Assembly (NCBI RefSeq): GCF_004363955.1
Contig: NZ_SNZR01000011.1
Span: forward strand, 186,001 to 250,000
DNA length: 64,000 nt
Direction of reading: 5' to 3'
Source: Enterovirga rhinocerotis
Lineage (GTDB): Bacteria > Pseudomonadota > Alphaproteobacteria > Rhizobiales > Beijerinckiaceae
The position numbers were made by a program, and so were the translations under genes. The notes below the pieces were generated by a model. That model made no database searches. It was not told the DNA's origin and was given only the letters and a program-made list of their open reading frames with translations. Shown in pieces: positions 26,105 through 34,811 of this stretch. How positions within the stretch are numbered: the first letter of the stretch is position 1; the number at the start of each line of letters is the position of its first letter.

Positions 26105-27155
26105 GTGCGGTCTCGGCACCACCCGAGCGGACGGCACCTCGTTCGTACCAGCCCTTCGACCGGTTCACGATCCAGACGACCGACAGCATGACCGGCACCT
26201 CGACCAGGACGCCGACGACGGTAGCCAGCGCCGCGCCGGAACTGAAGCCGAACAGGCTGATGGCGGCCGCGACCGCAAGCTCGAAGAAGTTAGAGGCCCC
26301 GATCAGCGCGGACGGCCCAGCGACACAGTGCTGCTCACCGGCGATGCGGTTCAGGACGTAGGCGAGTCCGGAGTTGAAGTAGACCTGGATCAGGATGGGC
26401 ACCGCGAGAAGCGCGATCACGGACGGCTGCGCGATGATCTGCTCTCCTTGGAAGCCGAAGAGGAGGACCAGGGTGGCAAGCAGGGCGACGAGCGACGCCG
26501 GCCCCAGCTTCGTCAGGAGCGCGTCGAGCGAAGCCTGCCCTCCGGAGGTGAGGAGCGTGCGCCGGACGAGCTGCGCGACGATCACCGGGATGACGATGTA
26601 AAGCGCGACCGACAGGACCAGCGTCGCCCACGGCACGGTGATCGCCGACAGGCCGAGCAGCAGGCCGACGATGGGTGCGAAGGCGACGACCATGATCGTG
26701 TCGTTGAGCGCGACCTGCGAGAGCGTGAAGTTCGGCTCGCCCTTCGTCAGATTCGACCAGACGAAGACCATGGCCGTGCAGGGCGCCGCCGCGAGGATGA
26801 TGAGACCGGCGATGTAGCTGTCGATCTGGTCCGCAGGCAGGTAGGGCCGGAACAGGTAGCCGACGAAGAGCCAGCCGAGGGCCGCCATCGAGAAGGGCTT
26901 CACGGCCCAATTGATGAATACCGTGACGCCGATACCCCGCCAGTGGCGACCGACCTGGGCGAGCGAGCCGAAATCCACTTTCAGGAGCATCGGCACGACC
27001 ATCAGCCAGATAAGCACGGCGACCGGCAGGTTCACGCGCGCGATCTCGGCGGCGCCGATAGCTTGGAAGAAACCCGGGAACACGTGGCCGAGCGCGACGC
27101 CGGCGACGATGCACAGCCCAACCCAGACGGTCAGGTATCGTTCGAACGAGGACAT
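26094..27155 (-). CDS. acr3: arsenite efflux transporter, ACR3 family
   Basis: A 353-residue inner-membrane protein of about ten segments typical of ACR3: VLIWLMVVPMLLKVDF, then FINWAVKPFSMAALGW. The conserved cysteine lies in LAAAPCTAMVFVWS, and GASNFFELAVAAAI follows. It expels arsenite and often antimonite using the proton gradient. It follows the ArsC fusion gene by 6 bases and overlaps the MFS gene. Confidence 0.93.
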   Translation of the reverse strand: MSSFERYLTVWVGLCIVAGVALGHVFPGFFQAIGAAEIARVNLPVAVLIWLMVVPMLLKVDFGSLAQVGRHWRGIGVTVFINWAVKPFSMAALGWLFVGYLFRPYLPADQIDSYIAGLIILAAAPCTAMVFVWSNLTKGEPNFTLSQVALNDTIMVVAFAPIVGLLLGLSAITVPWATLVLSVALYIVIPVIVAQLVRRTLLTSGGQASLDALLTKLGPASLVALLATLVLLFGFQGEQIIAQPSVIALLAVPILIQVYFNSGLAYVLNRIAGEQHCVAGPSALIGASNFFELAVAAAISLFGFSSGAALATVVGVLVEVPVMLSVVWIVNRSKGWYERGAVRSGGAETAHGA

Positions 27156-27161
27156 GGGATC

Positions 27162-27986
27162 TCAGAGGGTGATGGCGCGGGAGAGAAGGGCGGCGGAGGC
27201 CGGGCACAATTCGAGCGCCTGGCGTGTCGAGCGGATCGCTTCCGGAGCGGTCGCGCGGTCGACGTCATTGAACCCAATCTTGCGAAAGAACGGCGCCGCG
27301 CCCTCCGTCAGCACGAAGGCTCGTCGCGCCCCGTCGTCAAAGGCCCGCGACAGGAGCAGTTGCACCAAGCTCGGACCGATGCCCTTCGCCGACCATTCCG
27401 TCCGGCAAACGGAGCGTAGCAGGGCGTCCCGGCCATGGATTTCGTATCCGCCGTATCCGACGACGAGGCCGTCCAGGAGTTGAAATCGAAAGAACGTCCG
27501 ACTGCTCTCTTCGATGTCGTCGACCGGCAAGTTGGCGTTGACGAGCGCGTCGTGGAGGTCGTCGTCGCTACCGGGAATAGGGACGACCTCTAGGAAGGGG
27601 GTGCCGTCGTCCTTGTTGAAGTTCTGGCGTGGCCAGTCCCTCAGGAGATCGAGCACCGTTTCGCTTGGTCGGCACAGCTTGGCCTGGGTCGGCGTCACGA
27701 CAAAAGGGCGGTTGATGAGGATAGGGTTCGCCACCATCGCGTCGAGAAGGGCTTCCTCGTCGACGGACGGTTGGTCCAGACCGAGTTCCTTGAAAGGCGT
27801 GCCCTTCTCGCGGATCATCTCGCGCACCGTCAGCCCGGAGAGATGGGATAGCTCCCGGAGGCGCTCTTTGGTCGGCGGCTTGGTGAGATAGGGGACGACG
27901 GTCAGGTCGACATCCGCCCTTTCCAGCATGGCGAGAGCGTTGCGTGACGTACCGCAGGCGGGGTTGTGGTAGATCGTGACGTTCAT
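27162..27986 (-). CDS. arsC: arsenate reductase ArsC fused to a GNAT acetyltransferase (ArsN-like)
   Basis: A 274-residue fusion. Residues 1 to about 118 are a glutaredoxin-type arsenate reductase with the catalytic Cys11 in PACGTSRNAL and the Arg-bearing INRPFVVT and KLCRPSE. Residues about 132-274 are a GNAT acetyltransferase of the arsenic-operon ArsN2 type, with acetyl-CoA loop SAKGIGPSLVQ and FFRKIGF. The two are one continuous frame with no frameshift. The start overlaps the arsR stop by one base. It reduces arsenate for export by ACR3; the acetyltransferase substrate is unknown. Confidence 0.9.
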   Translation of the reverse strand: MNVTIYHNPACGTSRNALAMLERADVDLTVVPYLTKPPTKERLRELSHLSGLTVREMIREKGTPFKELGLDQPSVDEEALLDAMVANPILINRPFVVTPTQAKLCRPSETVLDLLRDWPRQNFNKDDGTPFLEVVPIPGSDDDLHDALVNANLPVDDIEESSRTFFRFQLLDGLVVGYGGYEIHGRDALLRSVCRTEWSAKGIGPSLVQLLLSRAFDDGARRAFVLTEGAAPFFRKIGFNDVDRATAPEAIRSTRQALELCPASAALLSRAITL

Positions 27987-28342
27987 CACGCGGGCTCCAT
28001 GGCGGCCGTGCAGCCGCATTCGGACAGCGCCGTGATCGCGGGCGTGCAGACCTCGGGGTGCCCTTGGCAGCAGTCGCGCATCAGGAAGGCGATTAGGCCC
28101 GAGAGGGCGGCGTAGTCGGCCACGTAGATGATCGACCGCGCTTCGCGACGGGTTGTCGCCAACCCCGCCTGCGCAAGTTCTTTAAGGTGGAAGGAGACGT
28201 TGGAGGCTGAGACACCGGCGGCGTCGGCGATGGCACCCGATGCCATGCCTTCCGGACCCGCCGTGACTAGGAGGCGGATAATTTTCAGGCGCGTGTCCTG
28301 GGATAAGGCCGCGAAGGCGGCGAGGGCTTGACGCTCATCCAT
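27986..28342 (-). CDS. arsR: ArsR family metalloregulator
   Basis: A 118-residue winged-helix repressor: ALSQDTRLKIIRLLV, helix-turn-helix GVSASNVSFHLKELAQAGL, wing TTRREARSIIYVA. The classical helix-3 CxC motif of plasmid R773 ArsR is absent. Cysteines instead cluster near the C-terminus (RDCCQGHPEVC and ECGC), resembling ArsR types that sense As(III) there. It heads the minus-strand ars operon and is divergent from the DUF6428 gene, with a palindrome between them. Confidence 0.9.
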   Translation of the reverse strand: MDERQALAAFAALSQDTRLKIIRLLVTAGPEGMASGAIADAAGVSASNVSFHLKELAQAGLATTRREARSIIYVADYAALSGLIAFLMRDCCQGHPEVCTPAITALSECGCTAAMEPA

Positions 28343-28355
28343 GTTTCGATGATCC

Positions 28356-28368
28356 TTTGAATATCAAA
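28356..28368. promoter_or_regulatory. candidate ArsR operator
   Basis: TTTGAATATCAAA: perfect 5-base arms around ATA, in the 40-base gap between divergent arsR and the DUF6428 gene. The placement would let one ArsR dimer control both directions. Confidence 0.55.
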
Positions 28369-28382
28369 ACGGGGTATCATTG

Positions 28383-28916
28383 ATGCTGGAAGTTGCCAAG
28401 ATGGAAGTCGCCGTGCCGCCCCCGGCGGTCGCCGAGGACATCACTCTGGGGGCGCTACTCGCCGCCTGCGACCTCCACCCGAAATTGCCGTTGATTTTCA
28501 CGTATGAGGGGCGGCCCGTTCGACCGGGCTACCACGTGACCGAGGTGAAGGCCGGCCAATTTGCGGCGCTCGACTGCGGCGGCAATCCAGAGGCCTGGCC
28601 CGAGATCTTCGTGCAGCTCTGGGACGTCGACGACGGCGACCGCACCCACATGCTCGCCGGCAAGTTCGCCGCGATCATCCGCAAGGTCTCCGAGCACGTT
28701 GGGCTCGACCAGTCCGCGAAGCTCACATTCGAGGTCAGTGACGGCGTGATGCCCATGCAATTGCATTGCGCTGCCAGCCCGATCCCGGCGACCGATCGGC
28801 TGGAGGTCGCGCTCGCACCACGCGCGGCCAGTTGCAAGCCACGCGACCGCTGGTTGGAGGAGCAGAAGCAGGCGGCGGCCTGCTGCGATCCGAGGAGCGA
28901 TAAGCCACGCTGTTGA
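28383..28916 (+). CDS. DUF6428 family protein in the ars cluster
   Basis: A 177-residue cytoplasmic protein. The core VRPGYHVTEVKAGQFAALDCGG and WPEIFVQLWD resembles DUF6428, a family I associate with ars operons but whose function is unknown. The C-terminal tail is Cys-rich (QAAACCDPRSDKPRC), which may bind a thiophilic metalloid. Start choice: TTG 28380 and ATG 28383 are in frame; ATG is preferred. It is divergent from arsR across the putative operator, so it is probably arsenite-induced. Confidence 0.7.
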   Translation: MLEVAKMEVAVPPPAVAEDITLGALLAACDLHPKLPLIFTYEGRPVRPGYHVTEVKAGQFAALDCGGNPEAWPEIFVQLWDVDDGDRTHMLAGKFAAIIRKVSEHVGLDQSAKLTFEVSDGVMPMQLHCAASPIPATDRLEVALAPRAASCKPRDRWLEEQKQAAACCDPRSDKPRC

Positions 28917-29012
28917 AAGTCACGACCTACGAGAGAAAGGTGTAGCGCCGTGTGCGGTGCGTCGGCATCGAGGCCGTAGTCTGTCGGCGGATCGAACGAT
29001 AGGAGTCGATCC

Positions 29013-29753
29013 ATGCCGCCTTTCAGCGATTACATCGTCTACGTCGACGAGAGCGGGGACCATAGCCTCGTCTCGATCAACCAGCAGAACCCCGTGTTCG
29101 TGCTGTCGTTCTGCATCTTCGAGAAGGCCGCCTATTACGAGGTGGTCGTGCCGGCGGTGCAGAAGCTCAAGTTCGAGTTCTGGGGGCACGACTGCGCCGT
29201 GCTGCACAGTCACGAGATCCGGAAGGCCCGCGGCGACTTCAACATCCTCCTGAACGCGAACACCCGAGCCAGCTTCATCGACCGCCTCAATGGCGTCATC
29301 GGCGCCCTGCCCATGACGATCATCGCCGCGGCGATCGACAAGCAGCGGCACGTCAAGCGCTACTCGGACCCGATGAACCCTTACGAGATCGCGTTGAAGT
29401 TCTGCATGGAGCGGCTGCAGCGGTGGCTGCAGGACCAGAGCCAGGCCGACCATCTCACGCATGTCATCGTCGAGCGCCGTGGCGACGCCGAGGACCAGAA
29501 GCTCGAACTAGAATTCCGGCGCGTTGCGGACGGGCGGAACCAGGTCGGTCGCATGCCCAACCTCGACATCCGGTTCATGACGAAGAAGCACAACTCGACG
29601 GGGTTGCAGATCGCGGACCTTACCGCGCACCCCATCGCGCGGCACGTTATCAAGTCGAACCAGCCGAACCGCGCCTATGACCTGATCGAGCCGAAATTCC
29701 GGAGGGGTCCAGCCGGGCAGGTCGCGGGCTACGGTCTGAAAGTGTTCCCCTGA
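29013..29753 (+). CDS. DUF3800 domain protein
   Basis: A 246-residue protein matching DUF3800: N-terminal IVYVDESGDHS with acidic residues, later TGLQIADLTAHPIARHV. The fold is predicted to be RNase H/integrase-like with a metal site made by those acidic residues. DUF3800 genes are common in genomic islands and beside defence loci, but no partner system is next to this one. It ends at a GC hairpin. Confidence 0.78.
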   Translation: MPPFSDYIVYVDESGDHSLVSINQQNPVFVLSFCIFEKAAYYEVVVPAVQKLKFEFWGHDCAVLHSHEIRKARGDFNILLNANTRASFIDRLNGVIGALPMTIIAAAIDKQRHVKRYSDPMNPYEIALKFCMERLQRWLQDQSQADHLTHVIVERRGDAEDQKLELEFRRVADGRNQVGRMPNLDIRFMTKKHNSTGLQIADLTAHPIARHVIKSNQPNRAYDLIEPKFRRGPAGQVAGYGLKVFP

Positions 29754-29762
29754 CAAGCGAAA

Positions 29763-29784
29763 GGCCCCGAGCTTCCCCGGGGCC
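29763..29784. terminator. hairpin after the DUF3800 gene
   Basis: GGCCCCG (29763-29769) pairs with CGGGGCC (29778-29784). It lies 9 bases after the stop codon, with no T-run. Confidence 0.4.
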
Positions 29785-29959
29785 AGACGCCGAACGAGCA
29801 TTCCCGTTCCACTTGATCGGAATATGGGGGGGCGGGGATTCAAGGTCAACGTGGATCTTTGGCCCGTAGGGGTGCGCGTCGGTTAAGGGCGCCGAGCGAG
29901 ACGCCCTGTGTCATGGTCGACTCTTTCCACGGCTGCTATATCCATGCGTATACAGAGCA

Positions 29960-30760
29960 ATGGCCGTTGATCCCGCCCCCTCCGCCCGCAGCATGCCCGC
30001 CGCATTTGGTGGCGGTGCCGTCATTGGAACGCTCGGCGGACTGATAGGGCTCGGCGGGGCGGAGTTCCGGCTACCTCTCCTGATCAGTGTCTTCCGATTC
30101 GTGGCCCTCGAAGCGGTCATCTTGAACAAGGCGATGAGCCTGGTCGTGGTGGCGACGGCCCTGCCCTTCCGGGCTCGCACGGTGCCGTTCACTGAGGTGA
30201 CGGCGCACTGGCCCATCATCTTGAACCTGCTCGCCGGTAGCCTTCTCGGTGCATGGCTCGGCGCGGGATGGGCGACGCGGCTGCGTTCCGAAACGCTCTA
30301 CAAGGTCATTGCGGTCCTGCTCGTCGCCATCGCCGTCGTGCTGATCTTCGGGCACGATGCGCGAGGCGGCGGGGCATTGGTGACGGGCACACTGCAACTC
30401 GTCGCCGGTGTCGCCGCCGGGTTCATTATTGGCGTCGTCGCATCGCTCCTCGGGGTGGCGGGTCGCGAGATTCTGATCCCGACGCTCGTGCTGCTGTTCG
30501 GGGCGGACATCAAGCTCGCCGGCAGCCTGTCCCTTGCGGTGAGCCTGCCTACCATGATCGTCGGCTTCACGCGCTACAGCCAGGACCAGGCTTTCAGCGT
30601 CCTCGGCCGCAATAGGCAGTTCCTGTTCGTGATGGCGGCAGGATCGATCCTCGGCACGTTCATCGGCGGTCAGCTTCTCGGCATCGTTCCGAGCGGGGTT
30701 CTGCTCCCTCTCCTCGCTGTGATCCTGCTGATCTCGGCGGTGAAGGTCTGGCGGCACTGA
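29960..30760 (+). CDS. TauE/SafE family membrane permease
   Basis: A 266-residue inner-membrane protein with about eight segments. The two internally related motifs GGLIGLGGAEFRLPLLI and ASLLGVAGREILIPTLVLLFG define the TauE/SafE (sulfite or sulfoacetate exporter) family. Transport of sulfur oxyanions or related anions is the family role. It stands alone between the DUF3800 gene and the recombinase relic. Confidence 0.83.
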   Translation: MAVDPAPSARSMPAAFGGGAVIGTLGGLIGLGGAEFRLPLLISVFRFVALEAVILNKAMSLVVVATALPFRARTVPFTEVTAHWPIILNLLAGSLLGAWLGAGWATRLRSETLYKVIAVLLVAIAVVLIFGHDARGGGALVTGTLQLVAGVAAGFIIGVVASLLGVAGREILIPTLVLLFGADIKLAGSLSLAVSLPTMIVGFTRYSQDQAFSVLGRNRQFLFVMAAGSILGTFIGGQLLGIVPSGVLLPLLAVILLISAVKVWRH

Positions 30761-30764
30761 CCAA

Positions 30765-30998
30765 CTACAGGAATGACGAGCCGGCATGCCCCTTGAAGAG
30801 GTTCGCTCGACGAATATAGCCGTCAACCGTACGCGCGTCGCGGTGTCGGGTCCGGTCCATGATGCGACTTTCGGAGACGTCTCGGTCGGCCGCCGTCGTC
30901 ACGAATCCGGCGCGCAGGCTGTGGCCGGCGAAATCCTCGACCTTCACGCCCGCCTTGGCGTCAGCAGGAGCCCCGACTTCCGTCAGCCTGCTGACCTA
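30765..30998 (-). pseudogene. C-terminal fragment of a tyrosine recombinase beside tRNA-Arg
   Basis: The frame is open from a stop at about 30998 to 30765. It reads [35 protein letters not shown] and ANLFKGHAG, the conserved end of a phage-type integrase with the HxLR block and the Tyr nucleophile. Everything N-terminal is missing. It lies just past the 3' end of tRNA-Arg, the normal integration target of such enzymes, and is a different lineage from the relic at 14250-15074. Confidence 0.75.
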
Positions 30999-31054
30999 TA
31001 GCTTACCCGACCGGACTTACGGCGGGGTCAATCTCGCTAAGCTATTGAAAAACT

Positions 31055-31131
<77 letters not shown>

Positions 31132-31344
31132 TTGCCGAAGCGGGCGGACCATAGGGGAGTCCGGCTGCGTTGGGAAGGGGCTGTCTGCGTCAATCCGGAG
31201 CCGGATCGGGACGTCTCGCGTCGTATCGGGTCCCGTTCGGCTTTGGCCCGGGCCGCGGCGGATCGGCGCTCCTGCCTGGAAGTCCCAGCTTGCAACGGCC
31301 CGCGGTTGCACCCACAAGGCCTCCTCACGCTCACCGGAACCCCG

Positions 31345-32409
31345 ATGCTCCGCCACGATCGCACGCTGCGCCGCGCTGCCGACTTCGCCGAGGCCGGCCT
31401 CGTCGCGCCCGAGCGCCTCGCCGCGCTGGAGCGGGTGGCGGCGCGCTATTCCGTGGCGGTCACGCCCGCGATCGCGGCCCTGTCCCGGGACGATCCCGAT
31501 GGGCCGATCGCGCGCCAGTTCGTTCCCGACGAGGCGGAGCTCGACACGCGCGCCGAGGAACTCGTCGACCCGATCGGCGACGAGGCCCATGCTCCGGTCC
31601 CCGGCATCGTCCACCGCTATCCTGATCGGGTTCTCCTGAAGGCCGTCGGCGTCTGCGCGGTCTATTGCCGGTTCTGCTTCCGGCGCGAGAGCGTCGGGCC
31701 GGGCAAGGCGCCGGCCCTGTCGCCGGAGGAACTCGACGAGGCGCTCGCCTATATCCGCTCGGATCCCGCGATCTGGGAGGTGGTGCTCACCGGCGGCGAT
31801 CCGCTGGTCCTGTCGCCCCGCCGCCTCGCAGACCTGATGCGGCGGCTCGGCGAGATCGACCATCTCGGCGTCGTCCGCCTTCACACGCGCGTGCCGGTGG
31901 TCGATGCCGGCCGGATCGACGCCGCGCTCGTCGAGGCGCTGGACGTCCCCGGCAAGGCCGTCTGGGTCGCGATCCACGCCAACCACGCGGACGAATTGAC
32001 GCCGCCTGTCCGCGCCGCCCTGGCGCGGCTGTCGCGGGCGGGGATCCCGCTGGTCAGCCAAACCGTTCTCCTGCGGGGGATCAACGACGATCCGGAGGCG
32101 CTCGCCGCCCTGTTCCGGGCGCTCGTCGAGAGCCGGGTCAAGCCGTATTACCTCCATCACGGCGACCTCGCGCCCGGCACGAGCCATTTCCGCACTTCGA
32201 TCGCGGAGGGGCAGGAGCTGATGCGGCGCCTGCGCGGCCGCGTCTCGGGCCTCTGCCAGCCAAGCTATGTGCTCGATATCCCAGGGGGGCACGGCAAGGC
32301 ACCGATCGGCCCCGATTACCTCTCGGAGGACGCGGACGGCATGCTCGTCGAGGATTGGCGCGGGCGGCGCCATGCCTACCCGCCGCGCGGGGAGGGAGAC
32401 CCGGCATGA
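31345..32409 (+). CDS. KamA-family radical SAM lysine 2,3-aminomutase (EpmB-like)
   Basis: A 354-residue radical SAM enzyme: cluster motif [10 protein letters not shown], then [33 protein letters not shown], and PLP-lysine region [18 protein letters not shown]. The length is closer to EpmB (elongation factor P lysine modification) than to free-lysine KamA, which is about 420-470 residues. No efp or epmA gene is visible here, so the role stays open. ATG 31345 gives the family N-terminus; the upstream frame runs through the tRNA. Confidence 0.85.
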   Translation: MLRHDRTLRRAADFAEAGLVAPERLAALERVAARYSVAVTPAIAALSRDDPDGPIARQFVPDEAELDTRAEELVDPIGDEAHAPVPGIVHRYPDRVLLKAVGVCAVYCRFCFRRESVGPGKAPALSPEELDEALAYIRSDPAIWEVVLTGGDPLVLSPRRLADLMRRLGEIDHLGVVRLHTRVPVVDAGRIDAALVEALDVPGKAVWVAIHANHADELTPPVRAALARLSRAGIPLVSQTVLLRGINDDPEALAALFRALVESRVKPYYLHHGDLAPGTSHFRTSIAEGQELMRRLRGRVSGLCQPSYVLDIPGGHGKAPIGPDYLSEDADGMLVEDWRGRRHAYPPRGEGDPA

Positions 32410-33338
32410 GGGCCTCCCATCCGGTGGCGCGGGCCTGGGCCTGGATCGCGGGCGTGCCGATGGTGCTGCTGGTCCGCGGGCTCTTCGCCGTCGCGCGGGC
32501 GCTCGGACCGGAGCGGTCGAGCGATCTCGGTGCCGCCGTCACGCAGACGCTCGGACGCTTCTTCAAGCAGAACCGGATCGCGCTGAAGAACGTCCGGGCG
32601 GCCTTCCCCGAGAAGAGCGACGAGGAGGTGCGGGCCATCGTGCGCACCGCCTGGAGCAATCTCGGCAGGACGGCGGCCGAATATCCGCATCTCGGCACCA
32701 TCTTCGATTTCGATCCGGAGGATCAGAGCCGGGGCCGCATCGAGGTGTCCGAGGCGGATATCGAGCATTTCCTCGCGCTCCGGGACGACGGCCGGGCCGG
32801 GATCATCTTCTCGGCCCATCTCGGGAACTGGGAGCTGCCCGCGGTCTGCGCGGCGCGGTTCGGGCTCGAGACGACGGCGATCTTCCGTCCGCCGAACGAT
32901 CCGGCGGCGGCTCGGCTCGTTGCGGAGATCCGCTCCGGGACGATGGGGGGGCTCGCGGCCTCGACCGGTGCCGGGGCCGCCTATGCCATTTCGGGCGTGC
33001 TCGACCGGGGCGGCCATGTCGGCCAGCTCATCGACCAGCATTTCACGCGCGGCGTGGTGGTGGATTTCATGGGGCGGCCCGCGCTGACGAACCCGCTCCT
33101 CGCCAAGCTCGCGCGCCATTACGACGTGCCCGTCCACGGCGCGCGCGTCATCCGCCTCCAGGGGCACCGCTTCCGTCTCGAGATCACGCCGCCGCTCGAC
33201 CTGCCGCGCGATGCCGAGGGGCTGATCGACGTTCCGGGCGCCGTGCAGGCGATGACCCGCGTCGTCGAGGGGTGGGTCCGAGAGCATCCCGAGCAATGGC
33301 TCTGGATGCATCGCCGCTGGCGCGTGCCGGGGGCGTGA
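32406..33338 (+). CDS. lipid A biosynthesis acyltransferase (LpxL/HtrB family)
   Basis: A 310-residue inner-membrane-associated acyltransferase. N-terminal membrane helix ([18 protein letters not shown]), catalytic HLGNWE (HX4E), the substrate loop [21 protein letters not shown], and C-terminal [12 protein letters not shown]. It adds a secondary acyl chain to lipid A on the cytoplasmic face. The ATG overlaps the preceding radical SAM stop by 4 bases, so the two are translationally coupled. Confidence 0.9.
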   Translation: MRASHPVARAWAWIAGVPMVLLVRGLFAVARALGPERSSDLGAAVTQTLGRFFKQNRIALKNVRAAFPEKSDEEVRAIVRTAWSNLGRTAAEYPHLGTIFDFDPEDQSRGRIEVSEADIEHFLALRDDGRAGIIFSAHLGNWELPAVCAARFGLETTAIFRPPNDPAAARLVAEIRSGTMGGLAASTGAGAAYAISGVLDRGGHVGQLIDQHFTRGVVVDFMGRPALTNPLLAKLARHYDVPVHGARVIRLQGHRFRLEITPPLDLPRDAEGLIDVPGAVQAMTRVVEGWVREHPEQWLWMHRRWRVPGA

Positions 33339-33356
33339 CCGCCCGGCCGGACGCGG

Positions 33357-33959
33357 TCAGACAATCACGACCCGGTTCGGCAATTCGTCGCGGTCGTCCG
33401 CCTCGGGCGGGACGTGACGGGACAGGATGGCGCCGATCCGCTCGACCGCGACGGCGATCGCATCGACCGTGTTGTCGGATGCCATCTCTTCGACCAGCGC
33501 CTCGATGACGCCCTTCCATTCGGCTTCGTCGACCCGCTCGGCGATGGTGAGATCGCCGACGACCTCCGCATAATGCTCGGCGAGGGCCACGTAGAGCAGG
33601 ATACCCGTGCGCCCACGGGTATCGGCCATGCCGCGGCTCGCGAATTCCCGCGCCGCGGCGGTGCGGGCGCGCAGGCGTCGCAAGGCCGGCGGCACGGCAA
33701 GCGGGCCGAGCAGCGAGGCGAGCGCCAGGACGAGGGCGGCGATCGTCGCCTGCAGGGTGAAGATGCGCGCGGCTGAAAGCTGCGTCAGGAACAGCAGGGG
33801 CCAGGGCGCGATCAGGGCGCACAGAAGCGCGTAGACGAGGGGCTCCGTCTTGTAGCGCCCGGCCTGCCGGGCGAGCACGACCACGATCTCGCCCGCGGTT
33901 CCGCTCTCCGCGTCCCGCACGGCCTGCTCGATCCTATCGCGTTCCGAAGGCTTCAGCAT
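33357..33959 (-). CDS. TPM domain membrane protein
   Basis: A 200-residue protein. The N-terminal RIEQAVRDAESGTAGEIVVVLA is the start of a TPM-type domain. Two hydrophobic segments follow (PLVYALLCALIAPWPLLFL and ATIAALVLALASLLG), then a domain with RTGILLYVALAEHYAEVVGD, as in the second TPM protein of LemA operons. The start shares one base with the upstream gene's stop (TGATG). Function is unknown, though TPM proteins have been linked to membrane or photosystem maintenance. Confidence 0.8.
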   Translation of the reverse strand: MLKPSERDRIEQAVRDAESGTAGEIVVVLARQAGRYKTEPLVYALLCALIAPWPLLFLTQLSAARIFTLQATIAALVLALASLLGPLAVPPALRRLRARTAAAREFASRGMADTRGRTGILLYVALAEHYAEVVGDLTIAERVDEAEWKGVIEALVEEMASDNTVDAIAVAVERIGAILSRHVPPEADDRDELPNRVVIV

Positions 33960-34786
33960 CACCAGCTCCCCGAGGCGCCGCCGCCGCCGGACGATCCGCC
34001 GCCGCCCGAAAAGCCTCCTCCGCCGGAGAAGCCTCCTCCGGACGATCCGCCGCCGAAGCCGCCGCCCCAGCCGCCGGAGGGGGGCAGCGTCACCCAGCCG
34101 CCGTTGCTGCGTCGGTGCGCGCGCGAGACGCTTCGCGATTCCTGCCAGAACGCCCGGACGATCAGGAAGATCACGAACCCGATCCAGAGCAGCGACATCC
34201 AGTCGAGCGCGTCCATGTCGTCGGCGCGGGGAGGCTCGGCCTTGCGGTGCCATTCCTCCGCGTCGCCGGTGAGGATCGACAGCATCGCGTCGATTCCGGC
34301 ATCGATCCCGCCCGGAAAGTCGCCGGCCTTGAAGCGCGGCGCGATGGCGGTGCGGATGATGACCCCGGTCAGGGCATCGGTGAGCGCCCCTTCCAATCCG
34401 TAGCCGACCTCGATCCGGACCTTGCGGTCGTTCGGGGCGACGAGCAGCAGGGCGCCGTTGTTCTTGTCCGCCGTGCCGAGCTTCCAGGCGCGGAAGAGGC
34501 GGTTCGCGTAATCCTCGATCGGACGGCCCTCGAGCGAGGCGACGGTCGCGACGACGACCTGGTCCGAGGTCTTGTCCTCGTAGGCCTTCAGCTTCTGCTC
34601 GAGCGCCGAGCGCTCCTCGGGCTTGAGGATGTTCGCCGCATCGACCACGCGCCCGGTGAGGGTCGGGAAGGTCTGGGCCAGCGCGGGGAACGCGCAGAGG
34701 AACAGGGCGAGCGCAAGGGCCGCGACGATCGCGGGCCCGCCTCCAGCAATCCGGGAGACGCCCGCTCCTCGATCCACCGCTGTCAT
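33959..34786 (-). CDS. TPM domain protein with Gly/Ser-rich tail (YgcG-like)
   Basis: A 275-residue protein: signal peptide ending near ALAQ, a TPM domain (TGRVVDAANILKPEERSALEQ through DNRKVRIEVGYGLEGALTDA), one transmembrane helix (LLWIGFVIFLIVRAFW), and a tail of about 45 residues made of GGGF and SSGGG repeats. The domain should face the periplasm. It sits between the LemA gene and a second TPM gene, the standard three-gene order. Confidence 0.87.
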   Translation of the reverse strand: MTAVDRGAGVSRIAGGGPAIVAALALALFLCAFPALAQTFPTLTGRVVDAANILKPEERSALEQKLKAYEDKTSDQVVVATVASLEGRPIEDYANRLFRAWKLGTADKNNGALLLVAPNDRKVRIEVGYGLEGALTDALTGVIIRTAIAPRFKAGDFPGGIDAGIDAMLSILTGDAEEWHRKAEPPRADDMDALDWMSLLWIGFVIFLIVRAFWQESRSVSRAHRRSNGGWVTLPPSGGWGGGFGGGSSGGGFSGGGGFSGGGGSSGGGGASGSW

Positions 34787-34811
34787 CGCCCCAAGAGCCG
34801 CCGGGCGCGGA

